A DNA stretch of 64,000 nt from Strongylocentrotus purpuratus (GCF_000002235.5 NW_022145599.1:23210879-23274878), one strand, 5' to 3'. Positions 1 through 12,812 are shown, counted from the stretch's first letter. Notes: generated from the sequence alone by a model not told the origin. Translations and numbers: made by a program.

Positions 1-3000
1 AAATGTAAAACATGCTTTTAAATGGCTCTTTTATAGCGCAAAATGACAGCATATACGCGATTTAATCGTTTTCTTTTGATTGCGCAAGAAATAAAGATGA
101 GAGAGATAAACCGATGTCAAGAACAGATAGAGAAGCTCAAGCGCAACATAATGATACCTCTTAGAAGTCCATGGCTTTCTTTTTAAGAAAGATATTTGCA
201 AATGTAAAACATGCTTTAAATGGCTCTTTTATAGCGCAAAATGACAGCATATACGCGATTTAATCGTTTTCTTTTGATTGCGCAAGAAATAAAGATGAGA
301 GATAAACCGATGTCAAGAACAGATAGAGAAGCTCAAGCGCAACATAATGATACCTCTTAGAAGTCCATGGCTTTCTTTAAGAAAGATATTTGCAAATGTA
401 AAACATGCTTTTAAATGGCTCTTTATAGCGCAAAATGACAGCATATACGCGATTTAATCGTTTTTTTGGATTGCGCAAGAAATAAAGATGAGAGAGATAA
501 ACGATGTCAAGAACAGATAGAGAAGCTCAAGCGCAACATAATGATACCTCTTAGAAGTCCATGGCTTTCTTTTTAAGAAAGATATTTGCAAATGTAAAAA
601 CATGCTTTTAAATGGCTCTTTTATAGCGCAAAATGACAGCATATACGCGATTTAATCGTTTTCTTTTGATTGCGCAAGAAATAAAGATGAGAGAGATATA
701 AACCGATGTCAAGAACAGATAGAGAAGCTCAAGCGCAACATAATGATACCTCTTAGAAGTCCATGGCTTTCTTTTAAGAAAGATATTTGCAAATGTAAAA
801 CATGCTTTTAAATGGCTCTTTTATAGCGCAAAATGACAGCATATACGCGATTTAATCGTTTTCTTTTGATTGCGCAAGAAATAAAGATGAGAGAGATAAA
901 CCGATGTCAAGAACAGATAGAGAAGCTCAAGCGCAACATAATGATACCTCTTAGAAGTCCATGGCTTTCTTTTTAAGAAAGATATTTGCAAATGTAAAAC
1001 ATGCTTTTAAATGGCTCTTTTATAGCGCAAAATGACAGCATATACGCGATTTAATCGTTTTCTTTTGATTGCGCAAGAAATAAAGATGAGAGAGATAAAC
1101 CGATGTCAAGAACAGATAGAGAAGCTCAAGCGCAACATAATGATACCTCTTAGAAGTCCATGGGCTTCTTTTTAAGAAAGATATTTGCAAATGTAAAACA
1201 TGCTTTTAAATGGCTCTTTTATAGCGCAAAATGACAGCATATACGCGATTTAATCGTTTTCTTTGATTGCGCAAGAAATAAAGATGAGAGAGATAAACCG
1301 ATGTCAAGAACAGATAGAGAAGCTCAAGCGCAACATAATGATACCTCTTAGAAGTCCATGGCTTTCTTTTTAAGAAAGATATTTGCAAATGTAAAACATG
1401 CTTTAAATGGCTCTTTTATAGCGCAAAATGACAGCATATACGCGATTTAATCGTTTTCTTTTGATTGCGCAAGAAATAAAGATGAGAGAGATAAACCGAT
1501 GTCAAGAACAGATAGAGAAGCTCAAGCGCAACATAATGATACCTCTTAGAAGTCCATGGCTTTCTTTTTAAGAAAGATATTTGCAAATGTAAAACATGCT
1601 TTTAAATGGCTCTTTTATAGCGCAAAATGACAGCATATACGCGATTTAATCGTTTTCTTTTGATTGCGCAAGAAAATAAGAGAGAGAGATAAACCGATGT
1701 CAAGAACAGATAGAGAAGCTCAAGCGCAACATAATGATACCTCTTAGAAGTCCATGGCTTTCTTTTTAAGAAAGATATTTGCAAATGTAAAACATGCTTT
1801 TAAATGGCTCTTTTATAGCGCAAAATGACAGCATATACGCGATTTAATCGTTTTCTTTTGATTGCGCAAGAAATAAAGATGAGAGAGATAAACCGATGTC
1901 AAGAACAGATAGAGAAGCTCAAGCGCAACATAATGATACCTCTTAGAAGTCCATGGCTTTCTTTTAAGAAAGATATTTGCAAATGTAAAACATGCTTTTA
2001 AATGGCTCTTTTATAGCGCAAAATGACAGCATATACGCGATTAATCGTTTTCTTTTGATTGCGCAAGAAAAAAGATGAGAGAGATAAACCGATGTCAAGA
2101 ACAGATAGAGAAGCTCAAGCGCAACATAATGATACCTCTTAGAAGTCCATGGCTTTCTTTTTAAGAAAGATATTTGCAAATGTAAAAACATGCTTTTAAA
2201 TGGCTCTTTTTATAGCGCAAAATGACAGCATATACGCGATTTAATCGTTTTCTTTTGATTGCGCAAGAAATAAAGATGAGAGAGATAAACCGATGTCAAG
2301 AACAGATAGAGAAGCTCAAGCGCAACATAATGATACCTCTTAGAAGTCCATGGCTTTCTTTTTAAGAAAGATATTTGCAAATGTAAAACATGCTTTTAAA
2401 TGGCTCTTTTATAGCGCAAAATGACAGCATATACGCGATTTAATCGTTTTCTTTTGATTGCGCAAGAAATAAAGATGAGAGAGATAAACCGATGTCAAGA
2501 ACAGATAGAGAAGCTCAAGCGCAACATAATGACCTCTTAGAAGTCCATGGCTTTCTTTTTAAGAAAGATATTTGCAAATGTAAAACATGCTTTTAAATGG
2601 CTCTTTTATAGCGCAAAATGACAGCATATACGCGATTTAATCGTTTTCTTTTGATTGCGCAAGAAATAAAGATGAGAGAGATAAACCGATGTCAAGAACA
2701 GATAGAGAAGCTCAAGCGCAACATAATGATACCTCTTAGAAGTCCGGCTTTCTTTTTAAGAAAGATATTTGCAAATGTAAAACATGCTTTTAAATGGCTC
2801 TTTTATAGCGCAAAATGACAGCATATACGCGATTAATCGTTTTCTTTTGATTGCGCAAGAAATAAAGATGAGAGAGATAAACCGATGTCAAGAACAGATA
2901 GAGAAGCTCAAGCGCAACATAATGATACCTCTTAGAAGTCCATGGCTTTCTTTTTAAGAAAGATATTTGCAAATGTAAAACATGCTTTTAAATGGCTCTT

Positions 3001-4956
3001 TTATAGCGCAAAATGACAGCATATACGCGATTAATCGTTTTCTTTTGATTGCGCAAGAAATAAAGATGAGAGAGATAAACCGATGTCAAGAACAGATAGA
3101 GAAGCTCAAGCGCAACATAATGATACCTCTTAGAAGTCCATGGCTTTCTTTTTAGAAAGATATTTGCAAATGTAAAACATGCTTTTAAATGGCTCTTTTA
3201 TAGCGCAAAATGACAGCATATACGCGATTTAATCGTTTTCTTTTGATTGCGCAAGAAATAAAGATGAGAGAGATAAACCGATGTCAAGAACAGATAGAGA
3301 AGCTCAAGCGCAACATAATGATACCTCTTAGAAGTCCATGGCTTTTCTTTTAAGAAAGATATTTGCAAATGTAAAACATGCTTTTAAATGGCTCTTTTAT
3401 AGCGCAAAATGACAGCATATACGCGATTTAATCGTTTCTTTTTGATTGCGCAAGAAATAAAGATGAGAGAGATAAACCGATGTCAAGAACAGATAGAGAA
3501 GCTCAAGCGCAACATAATGATACCTCTTAGAAGTCCATGGCTTTCTTTTTAAGAAAGATATTTGCAAATGTAAAACATGCTTTTAAATGGCTCTTTTATA
3601 GCGCAAAATGAGAGCATATACGCGATTAATCGTTTTCTTTTGATTCGCAAGAAATAAAGATGAGAGAGATAAAACGATGTCAAGAACAGATAGAGAAGCT
3701 CAAGCGCAACATAATGATACCTCTTAGAAGTCCATGGCTTTCTTTTTAAGAAAGATATTTGCAAATGTAAAACATGCTTTTAAATGGCTCTTTATAGCGC
3801 AAAATGAAGCATATACGCGATTAATCGTTTTCTTTTGATTGCGCAAGAAATAAAGATGAGAGAGAATAAACCGATGTCAAGAACAGATAAGAAGCTCAAG
3901 CGCAACATAATGATACTCTTTAGAAGTCCATGGCTTTCTTTTTAAGAAAGATATTTGCAAATGTAAAACATGCTTTTAAATGGCTCTTTTATAGCGCAAA
4001 ATGACAGCATATACGCGATTAATCGTTTTCTTTTGATTGCGCAAGAAATAAAGATGAGAGAGATATAAACCGATGTCAAGAACAGATAGAGAAGCTCAAG
4101 CGCAACATAATGATACCTCTTAGAAGTCCATGGCTTTTTTTTTAAGAAAGATATTTGCAAATGTAAAAACATGCTTTAAATGGCTCTTTTATAGCGCAAA
4201 ATGACAGCATATACGCGATTTAATCGTTTTCTTTTGATTGCGCAAGAAATAAAGATGAGAGAGATAAACCGATGTCAAGAACAGATAGAGAAGCTCAAGC
4301 GCAACATAATGATACCTCTTAGAAGTCCATGGCTTTCTTTTTAAGAAAGATATTTGCAAATGTAAAACATGCTTTTAAATGGCATTTTATAGCGCAAAAT
4401 GACAGCATATACGCGATTTAATCGTTTCTTTTGATTGCGCAAGAAATAAAGATGAGAGAGATAAACCGATGTCAAGAACAGATAGAGAAGCTCAAGCGCA
4501 ACATAATGATACCTCTTAGAAGTCCATGGCTTTCTTTTTAAGAAAGATATTTGCAAATGTAAAACATGCTTTTAAATGGCTCTTTATAGCGCAAAATGAC
4601 AGCATATACGCGATTTAATCGTTTCTTTGATTGCGCAAGAAATAAAGATGAGAGAGATAAACCGATGTCAAGAACAGATAGAGAAGCTCAAGCGCAACAT
4701 AATGATACCTCTTAGAAGTCCATGGCTTTCTTTTAAGAAAGATATTTGCAAATGTAAAACATGCTTTTAAATGGCTCTTTTATAGCGCAAAATGACAGCA
4801 TATACGCGATTTAATCGTTTTTCTTTTGATTGCGCAAGAAATAAAGATGAGAGAGATAAACCGATGTCAAGAACAGATAGAGAAGCTCAAGCGCAACATA
4901 ATGATACCTCAGAAGTCCATGCTTTCTTTTTAAGAAAGATATTTGCAAATGTAAAA
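1..4956. repeat. Satellite array, about 199-bp monomer (left block)
   Basis: Head-to-tail copies of one monomer follow each other without interruption; the word AAATGTAAAACATGC recurs at 1, 200 and then about every 197-200 bp. Substitutions between copies are rare, while one-base gains and losses, mostly in homopolymers such as TTTTC or AAAAC, are common. The monomer contains a short inverted repeat, CTTTCTT/AAGAAAG. Open frames of 60-75 codons on either strand recur once per monomer and are by-products of the repeat. It could be a pericentromeric, subtelomeric or dispersed satellite; the sequence does not say which. Confidence 0.97.
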
Positions 4957-5456
4957 NNNNNNNNNNNNNNNNNNNNNNNNNNNNNNNNNNNNNNNNNNNN
5001 NNNNNNNNNNNNNNNNNNNNNNNNNNNNNNNNNNNNNNNNNNNNNNNNNNNNNNNNNNNNNNNNNNNNNNNNNNNNNNNNNNNNNNNNNNNNNNNNNNNN
5101 NNNNNNNNNNNNNNNNNNNNNNNNNNNNNNNNNNNNNNNNNNNNNNNNNNNNNNNNNNNNNNNNNNNNNNNNNNNNNNNNNNNNNNNNNNNNNNNNNNNN
5201 NNNNNNNNNNNNNNNNNNNNNNNNNNNNNNNNNNNNNNNNNNNNNNNNNNNNNNNNNNNNNNNNNNNNNNNNNNNNNNNNNNNNNNNNNNNNNNNNNNNN
5301 NNNNNNNNNNNNNNNNNNNNNNNNNNNNNNNNNNNNNNNNNNNNNNNNNNNNNNNNNNNNNNNNNNNNNNNNNNNNNNNNNNNNNNNNNNNNNNNNNNNN
5401 NNNNNNNNNNNNNNNNNNNNNNNNNNNNNNNNNNNNNNNNNNNNNNNNNNNNNNNN
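4957..5456. other. Assembly gap of exactly 500 N
   Basis: An unbroken run of 500 N lies inside the satellite. The round number points to a placeholder of unknown true size, so the array may be much longer than shown. Confidence 0.99.
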
Positions 5457-7235
5457 GCGCAAGAAATAAAGATGAGAGAGATAAAACGATGTCAAGAAAC
5501 AGATAGAGAAGCTCAAGCGCAACATAATGATACCTCTTAGAAGTCCATGGCTTCTTTTTAAAGAAAGATATTTGCAAATGTAAACATGCTTTTAAAAATG
5601 GCACTTTTTAGCGCAAAATGACAGAGCATATACCGCGATTTATGTCGTTTTCCTTTTTGATTGCGCAAGAAAATAAAGATGAGAGAGATAAACCGATGTC
5701 AGAAACAGATAGAGAAGCTCAAGCGCAACATAATGATACCTCTTAGAAGTCCATGGCTTTTCTTTTTAAAGAAGATATTTGCAAATGTAAAACATGCTTT
5801 TAAATGGCTCTTTTATAGCGCAAAATGACAGCATATACGCGATTTAATCGTTTTCTTTTGATTGCGCAAGAAATAAAGATGAGAGAGATAAACCGATGTC
5901 AAGAACAGATAGAGAAGCTCAAGCGCAACATAATGATACCTCTAGAAGTCCATGGCTTTCTTTTTAAGAAAGATATTTGCAAATGTAAAACATGCTTTTA
6001 AAATGGCTCTTTTATAGCGCAAAATGACAGCATATACGCGATTTAATCGTTTTCTTTTTGATTGCGCAAGAAATAAAGATGAGAGAGATAAACCGTGTCA
6101 AGAACAGATAGAGAAGCTCAAGCGCAACATAATGATACCTCTTAGAAGTCCATGGCTTTCTTTTTAAAAGAAAATATTTGCAAATGTAAAACATGCTTTT
6201 AAATGGCTCTTTTATAGCGCAAAATGACAGCATATACGCGATTTAATCGTTTTCTTTGGATTGCGCAAGAAAAAGATGAGAGAGATAAACCGATGTCAAG
6301 AACAGATAGAGAAGCTCAAGCGCAACATAATGATACCTCTTAGAAGTCCATGGCTTTCTTTTTAAGAAAGATATTTGCAAATGTAAAACATGCTTTAATG
6401 GCTCTTTTATAGCGCAAAATGACAGCATATACGCGATTTAATTTCGTTTTTCTTTTGATTGCGCAAGAAATAAAGATGAGAGAGATAAACCGATGTCAAG
6501 AACAGATAGAGAAGCTCAAGCGCAACATAATGATACCTCTTAGAAGTCACATGGCTTTCTTTTTAAGAAAAGATATTTGCAAATGTAAAACATGCTTTTA
6601 ATGGCTCTTTTATAGCGCAAAATATGACAGCATATACGCGATTTAATCGTTTTCCCTTTTTGATTGCGCAGAAATAAAGATGAGAGAGATAAACCGATTC
6701 GAACAGATAGAGAAGCTCAAGCGCAACATAATGATACCTCTTAGAAGTCCATGGCTTTCTTTTAAGAAAGATATTTGCAAATGTAAAACATGCTTTTAAA
6801 TGGCTCTTTTATAGCGCAAAATGACAGCATAATATACGCGATTTAATCGTTTTCTTTTGATTGCGCAAGAAATAAGATGATAGAGATAAACCGATGTCAA
6901 GAACGATAGAGAAGCTCAAGCGCAACATAATGATACCTCTTAGAAGTCCATGGCTTTCTTTTTAAGAAGATATTTGCAATGTAAAACATGCTTTTAAAAT
7001 GCTCTTTTATAGCGCAAAATGACAGCATATACGCGATTTAATCGTTTTCCTTTTGATTGCGCAAGAAATAAAGATGAGAGAGATAAACCGATGTCAAGAA
7101 CAGATAGAGAAGCTCAAGCGCAACATAATGATACCTCTTAGAAGTCCATGGGCTTTCTTTTTAAGAAAGATATTTGCAAATGTAAAACATGCTTTTAAAA
7201 TGGCTCTTTTATAGCGCAAAATGACAGTATATACG
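5457..7235. repeat. Satellite array, about 199-bp monomer (right block)
   Basis: The same monomer resumes after the gap and ends inside a copy at ATATACG (about 7235), where the sequence changes to a non-satellite stretch. Copies here carry visibly more small indels than those left of the gap (for example around 5590-5660 and 6640-6700), which suggests poorer consensus quality. With the left block there are about 34 visible copies. Confidence 0.96.
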
Positions 7236-7986
7236 TTTCAAGTTTTGTGTTTTTAAACACGTTTATTTTTTACGACCGACGAAAAAATCGCTTGAACGTA
7301 ACATGTTTTAAACTAACGTCTTTAAAAATCGTGATTCTAGGGTGAAAAAGTGTCGATTGAACGCACCCTAAATCAAGAAAAGACCGATATCTCAACGGCA
7401 TAGGTCCTAAAAATTACATGACTGAAAATTACATTGAATTTCCAACATTAGCCAAAATGTCCATATTTTAAAGGACTCAGCCAAACAAAAAATACATATC
7501 ATTCGGTAAACAGCTTCAATCTATCCTCTTTAAATGTCCATAATTTTAAAGGACTCAGCCAGAAAGAAGTACATATCATTCGGTAGTAAAACAACTTCAT
7601 ATCATCCTCTTTAAATGACCACAACAATGACTGTTTAAGCATATAAAATGACATAGGTTTACAATGATGTTTAAAAATGTACTTTACTTACAATTCGGCA
7701 TTGAGAAGAGGGGAACAGTCTCAGCATACACTGGGTTGGCGCCACACCACGCCCGGTTCCTTTTCCTGGAAATATCCCCCCCAAAAGTGTGACACAGACC
7801 TCTCTCTTCAGGATCAAATATCAAAGTGAGCTGTCTGCATGTGCATCTTGACTAGCACACACAAAATGAAAATGTGTCATACAAAGAGTCTGCAATTCTA
7901 TACACCTGACAGAACTTAGCTATTGTGTACAATTGAATCACTTAACTATTCATCTAGTGAAGTGGAAATCTACATAAGCACCTCTT
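7236..7986. other. Non-coding stretch with a 77-bp tandem duplication
   Basis: No gene is visible. Two copies of a roughly 77-bp unit lie at 7457-7614; each starts with ATGTCCATA and contains AAAGGACTCAGCC and ACATATCATTCGGTA. The rest shows no recognisable repeat, coding or RNA signature. Confidence 0.6.
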
Positions 7987-8490
7987 CATAACTAGACTCA
8001 CACAAAAAAAATCTATTTGAATACGATCCTCGCATAACTTACATGGCTCACAAAGAACATCTAATTTGAATACGATCCTCGCAACTTACATCTGTGTGTC
8101 TCACATGTAGAACATCTAATTTGAATACGATCCTCGCATAACTTACATGGGCTCACAAAGAACTATCTAACTTGAATCGATCATCGCATAACTTACAGGG
8201 GCTCAAAAAGAACTATCTAATTTGAATAGATCCTCGCATAACTTACATGGCTCCAAGAACATCTAATTTGAATAAGATCCTCGCATAACTTACATGGGCT
8301 CACAAAGAACATCTAATTTGAATACGATCCTCGCATAACTTACATGGCTCACAAAGAACATCTATTTAATAGATCCTCGCATAAATTACAGGGGCTCAAA
8401 AAGAACTATCTAATTTGAATAAGATCCTCGCATAACTTACATGGGCTCACAAAAACATCTAATTTGAATAAGATCCTCACAATGGCCAGT
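7987..8490. repeat. Minisatellite, about 49-bp unit, about 10 copies
   Basis: The phrase GATCCTCGCATAACTTACA followed by TGGGCTCACAAAGAACATC recurs every 47-51 bp. Two subtypes alternate: one with ACATGGGCTCACAAAG and one with ACAGGGGCTCAAAAAG. No reading frame is maintained across units because lengths vary by one or two bases. Confidence 0.92.
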
Positions 8491-8892
8491 GCAACCCAAG
8501 TGCGACTGCGAGTGTTCCCGTCTCTCCTCAAATATAACTGACCTGAAAAAGAGTGATCAGAACAATAATAAGATATAAATACCTCACGAACATGGCAACA
8601 ATGTCTCACTACAAAACTAACAATCCTTGGATTTTATTAGGAATTTTACAGCTAAGTGTCGCTCCCGGACTTCAGTGGCGCAACAGTAGGGTTTGCATCC
8701 TTAATTACTTACTGGCAAGTTGTCATATTCATGGGATTTCTTAGCATCGAGAGCATTTAGATTATCAAAAAACTTCCGTTTATTTTATGGGTTTCCAAAG
8801 AAGGATTTTTCATTTCTTCTAGCTAAATAGTTGTTAAAATCAAGATTAACAGTTGGAAATCTTCTTTGCTAATGTTGATCCAATAGAATAGG
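8491..8892. other. No recognisable feature
   Basis: AT-rich DNA between two minisatellites. Only short open frames occur and none resembles a known protein. It ends in a G homopolymer near 8892. Confidence 0.5.
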
Positions 8893-10150
8893 GGGGGGGG
8901 GTAGTGAGCACTTTTTGGGGGCCCTCGAAAATTTGAAAAATCGCACCCCCATCCCTTGAGCGCTGGGGGGGGGGGGGGCATCTCAAAAAAAATGTAAATT
9001 AACGTGTTTTTACATGTTTTTTTCCCCAGAGGGCGGAGCCCTCAGAAGCTCAGGGGTTTTATACATCAAATTATCGTCGGATGAGCATAATTTTATTTGT
9101 GACACTGGCAGGTCACGAATTGGAGTGGGGTCGGCCAGGGGGCATAAGAAAGAAAGAAACAAAGAATAACATAAGAGAAGGTGATAGAAGAAAAAACAAA
9201 GAATAACATAAGAATAAAGGGAAGAAACAAAGAATAACATAAGGAAAGACAGAAAGAGGAAGTGATAGAATGCTTAAAACAAAGAATTACATAAGAAAAG
9301 GTGATAGAAGGAAAAAAACAAAGAATAACATAAGAATAGAAGGAAGAAACAAAGAATAACGTAAGAAAAGGCAGAAAGGGGGTAAAATTAACGTGTTTTT
9401 ACATGTTTTTTTTCCCAGAGGGCAGAGCCCTCAGAAGCTCAGGGGTTTTATACATCAAATTATCGTCGGATGAGCATAATTTTATTTGTGACACTGGCAG
9501 GTCACGAATTGGAGTGGGGTCCAGGGGGCATAAGAAAAGAAACAAACAAAGAATAACATAAGAATAAAGGGGAGAAACAAAGAATAACATAAGGAGATAC
9601 AGAAAGAGGAAGTGATAGAATGCTTAAAACAAAGAGTTACATAAGAAAAGGTGATAGAAGGATAAAAACAAAGAATAATATAAGAATAGAAGGAAGAAAC
9701 AAAGAATAACATAAGAAAATGCAGAAGGGGGGGGCATCTCCAAAAAAAAGTATAATTAATTGTTTTTACACGTTTTTTTGCCAGGCCCGAGGGCGGAGCT
9801 ATAGCCCTCAGAAGCTCGGGGGTTTTATACATCAAATTATCGTCAGATGAGCATAATTTTATACCTTATTTGTCACACTGGCAGGTCACGAATTGGCTTG
9901 GGGTCCAGGGGGCGGAGCCCCCGGAAGCTCAGGGGTTTAAACATCAATTTATCGTCAGATGAGCATAATTTTATACCTTATTTGTGACACTGGCAGGTCA
10001 TGTATTGGCGTGGGGTCCAGGTGGCGGAGCCACCATAAGCTCAGGGGTTTTATACATTCAATTCTCGTCAGATGAGCATATTTTATACCTTATTTGTGAC
10101 ACTGGCAGGTCACGAATTGACGTGGGGTCCAGGGGGCGGGCCCCCGGGCC
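8893..10150. repeat. Compound minisatellite: GC-rich unit alternating with purine-rich arrays
   Basis: A roughly 110-bp unit (GGGCGGAGC..CAGAAGCTCAGGGG, then ATCGTCRGATGAGCATAATTTTA and GACACTGGCAGGTCACG) occurs at about 9030, 9417, 9788, 9907, 10020 and partly at 10130. Between the first three copies lie 250-280 bp of purine-rich tandem words, AAAGAATAACATAAG, AGAAAGAGGAAGTGATAGAATG and variants. The last three units abut directly. G-runs at 8893 and 8966 flank the block. Similar purine-rich words reappear at 54850-56110 inside a transposon. Confidence 0.88.
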
Positions 10151-10755
10151 CCCTGGATCCGCCACTGTCTTTGACGTACCTGTTAGTGAAAGTGAAAGAT
10201 CAATATTGTAATCACCTATTAAAACTACATTTGATCTTCCAATATTTATATTTTCTAATACACCAAGTAATTAAGCCATTTAGAAATACTTATCAATGTT
10301 CCTATTTGGTTTCCTATAAATCATACCTATCACAAAATTATCAATACTATTCTTGTACCATCAAACTTTCTGCATGAACAACGTTAAATTCAAGTATTTT
10401 ATAATTCACTTGTTTGTGAATGTATGCTCCTACTCCAAGTTCTCTCTCATTCCCCTGGCGGTAGTTAACCTCCAAAACATAACCTGTCTAGTAACATTCC
10501 AAACTTCTGAAAGGGCAATAATATCAAATTTGTGCTTTATAGAATGATCATACAGTATATGCAATTCATTATGTTTTTATTTAATGATCTAATATTTACA
10601 TGAGTGATATTAAAAGAATTTTCAAATACATCTTGCAATGTATCGTCAAAGTCACTTGGACTAGTATTGTATGAGAAAACATTAAATGTATATTCTTCAT
10701 CATTATTAATAACTATCATTGTTTGAAAAATAATTAAGAAGTCGGTTTAACTGTA
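10151..10755. other. No recognisable feature
   Basis: AT-rich DNA with several short open frames on both strands. None has recognisable protein similarity, and no terminal repeats or RNA-like structures stand out. Confidence 0.5.
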
Positions 10756-11117
10756 TTAAAGGTAATACAAAGTTTTGGGAAATTTTGAAAATTGGGTAGA
10801 TAGTGAATCTTTACAACTTTGATATATTTGAATGCCCCTGTGAATGTATTATAACCACTAGAAAAAATTGCCCCTAAAATACTTCTGCTTTCGAGAAAAA
10901 TTGAATATAAAAATTTACCGGTGCTCCCGGTAAATTTTGATAAATTTCTAATTGCGCCTTCGGCCGTGCAATGCTATAGCTGCGACCATGTAAGTCTCAG
11001 AATATGTTGTTGTGATATATAATTTCCAAACGAGAATAGCTAATCGGTCGATTTTTGTCAAGAAACATTGTTTTTATAGCTTAATTATTATCCTGACCTT
11101 GAGAGGAACTATACAAC
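10756..11117. mobile_element. TTAA-flanked element fragment (AGGTAATACAAAG family), copy 1
   Basis: It begins TTAA-AGGTAATACAAAGTTTTG, the same terminus seen at both ends of the complete copy at 56261-56765, and matches that copy in reverse orientation as far as the CCTTGAGAG words near 11100, where similarity stops. TTAA ends suggest a piggyBac-type non-autonomous element; the class rests on the target site only, as no transposase is present. The far terminus is missing. Confidence 0.7.
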
Positions 11118-11679
11118 ATAAGGAGTTTAGAGAAGGAAACGAAGAAAGGCATCATAAGGAAAACAAGAAAACAAAATAGATAGATGTTTTATGCAATATT
11201 AAACAGAGATGGCAGTATGATATTATATTAGATAGCTTAGACAAATACCGAGATGTGATTGGTCAAGAGCTCGTCACGTGCTATCGATTGCGAGGATCCA
11301 AATTGTTATATCTTTCCTGGCCGGTTATATTTTCCTGGCCAGTTATATTTTCCTGGCCAGTTATATTTTACCAGCTGGTGAAAAATTAATATTTTTTAAT
11401 CAATGCATGTCGCCCTCTTGAGGACTGTATGTCACCAATTACACACATTACACCGTTAATACCGAGGGTCATATTTTCCATGAATCCCCCCTCCCCCCCC
11501 CCCCCCCCCCAATGCTTTTTTTTTTAAAGATTTTTTTTTTTTTTTTTTTTTCTTTATTGAATTATCTCGAAATATAATGTTTAGTCATTTTTTTTTTTGC
11601 AAACAATTTCGGGCAAAAAAAAATATGGACCCCCCCCCCAAAAAAAAATCAAACCAAGGCTATCTAATATAACATTTAT
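11118..11679. repeat. Low-complexity stretch: 21-bp triplet and homopolymers
   Basis: Three copies of a 21-bp unit, TATATTTTCCTGGCCRGT, lie at about 11308-11372. Runs of C (11480-11510), T (11520-11553) and A follow. Nothing coding is visible. Confidence 0.75.
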
Positions 11680-11864
11680 TGACTGGCAGGGGGTTTGGAC
11701 CTGAAGGGAGTTATATTTTCCCTTGTGACCATATTTTCCCTCAGCGCTGCGCGCTTTGGGAAAATATAACTCCCTTCAGGCAGGGATATGTTTAAACTCA
11801 CATATCCCTGCTTCAGGCTTCAGCAGTCCCAAATAATGTTATAAATTACACTCCCTGCCAGTCA
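11680..11864. mobile_element. Small palindromic MITE, TGACTGGCAGGG termini
   Basis: The 185-bp segment starts TGACTGGCAGGG and ends with its exact complement CCCTGCCAGTCA. Inside, CCTGAAGGGAGTTATATTTT is repeated in inverted orientation around a GC-rich loop (CAGCGCTGCGCG). This is the structure of a non-autonomous DNA transposon. No clear target-site duplication is seen, so its superfamily is open. Confidence 0.7.
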
Positions 11865-12486
11865 TGTATAATATGCGTATGCGACACCGTGGCACAGAGA
11901 GTAGTCTGCAAGCACAAACCCTGGTCAGTCGTAAAAGTGAGTCTGCACTATAAGACTACTATAGGCCATGTACTGTAGACACAAACATGTTGTTGTTGTT
12001 TTAATTTATAGGCGTTTTTCATTCAGAAGTGAATATTTACGCCTTAGTAGGTAGCTGGGCTAGACTTCTCTCAAGGCACAATGATTTTTTTGATAAAGTG
12101 TCAAATTAGGGTCTGTGCCTGCAGACTACACAGAGAGCGTGAACATAATGCCCTCGGCCACAGTATTGTCACGGACTACAGACTAGGCTCTCTGCGAGCG
12201 GTTTCATTGGAATTAATCGAGCTTTTCCCCTCGCTGCCGTGTAAATAAAAAATACGCGTACAGGTGCGTGTGTGAAAAAAAGCTACACCCGCATGCAGTA
12301 GCATGCTTGCTATCGCTAGCCTACACACGTGTATATCCCATAGCATATAGCGCGCGCAGCCTACAGATCAACTGTACTGTACTAGCTAATGTAGCCTGAG
12401 CAAAAGACTGAATACCCTCTGCCGGCTGCCTTAGCTATTGGAGGCCGAGAATAGAATCCAGGATCACATGTGAATAAAGAATCGAT
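11865..12486. other. Possible 5' flank of TBL3
   Basis: Relatively GC-rich, low-repeat DNA compared with its surroundings. It precedes an ATG with a good splice donor. No TATA box or other core promoter element is convincing, so a promoter role is only inferred from position. Confidence 0.3.
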
Positions 12487-12507
12487 ATGGCGACGACATT
12501 AAACGAA
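12487..12507 (+). CDS. Candidate first coding exon of TBL3
   Basis: ATG GCG ACG ACA TTA AAC GAA is followed at once by a consensus donor GTAAGT, giving MATTLNE. Vertebrate TBL3 proteins also begin with a few residues (MA...) ahead of the first conserved stretch ending in IEPFYKGG, so length and position fit. Against it, this exon ends in phase 0, while the exon at 22691 needs two bases from the preceding exon, so the two cannot be joined directly. An unseen small exon, a different acceptor or a one-base assembly error would be needed. The implied intron would exceed 10 kb. Confidence 0.3.
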
Positions 12508-12663
12508 GTAAGTTATACAGTCTAGACCTAGATCTATATCACCTTTAAAGATTAAACAAAGTTGAGTTTTGGTCATGTCAAAGAAACGGCGCTTGTTCAG
12601 AAACGTATCTAAAATTTGACCCCTAGCTCCGGCGTGGAGATACCCTACTAAAACGGATCCGGG

Positions 12664-12812
12664 CTAACTCGGACCAGGGACAACTCGGCCCAGCTGCAAA
12701 AACGGTCGTTTTTTGTCATTTTAAAACCAAAAACCCTAACCCTAACCCTAATCCTAACCCTTAACCTAACCTAAACCTAAACATGCAAAAACTGTCCCCT
12801 GGTGCGAGTTAG
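12664..12812. repeat. Interstitial telomere-type repeats between inverted repeats
   Basis: CCCTAA copies and variants (CCCTAAC, CCTAAAC) lie at about 12731-12782. They are bracketed by an imperfect inverted repeat, CTAACTCGGACCAGGGACA at 12664 and TGTCCCCTGGTGCGAGTTAG at 12793. TTAGGG is the usual telomere unit of deuterostomes and many other animals. The flanking inverted repeats suggest that the telomere-like core sits inside a small mobile element. Confidence 0.75.

Noticed and set aside
4792-5604. Frames of over 200 codons across the gap
   Set aside because: Most of their length is N.
454-6601. Repeated 60-76-codon frames in the satellite
   Set aside because: They recur once per monomer, shift frame with every indel and have no start or codon pattern of a gene.
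7700-7790. GGTTGGCGCCACACCACGCC segment, considered as tRNA-like
   Set aside because: No cloverleaf can be formed and the B-box is absent.
8893-9000. G-runs as a possible regulatory quadruplex
   Set aside because: They are homopolymer tracts within a minisatellite, with no gene nearby; a function is not supported.
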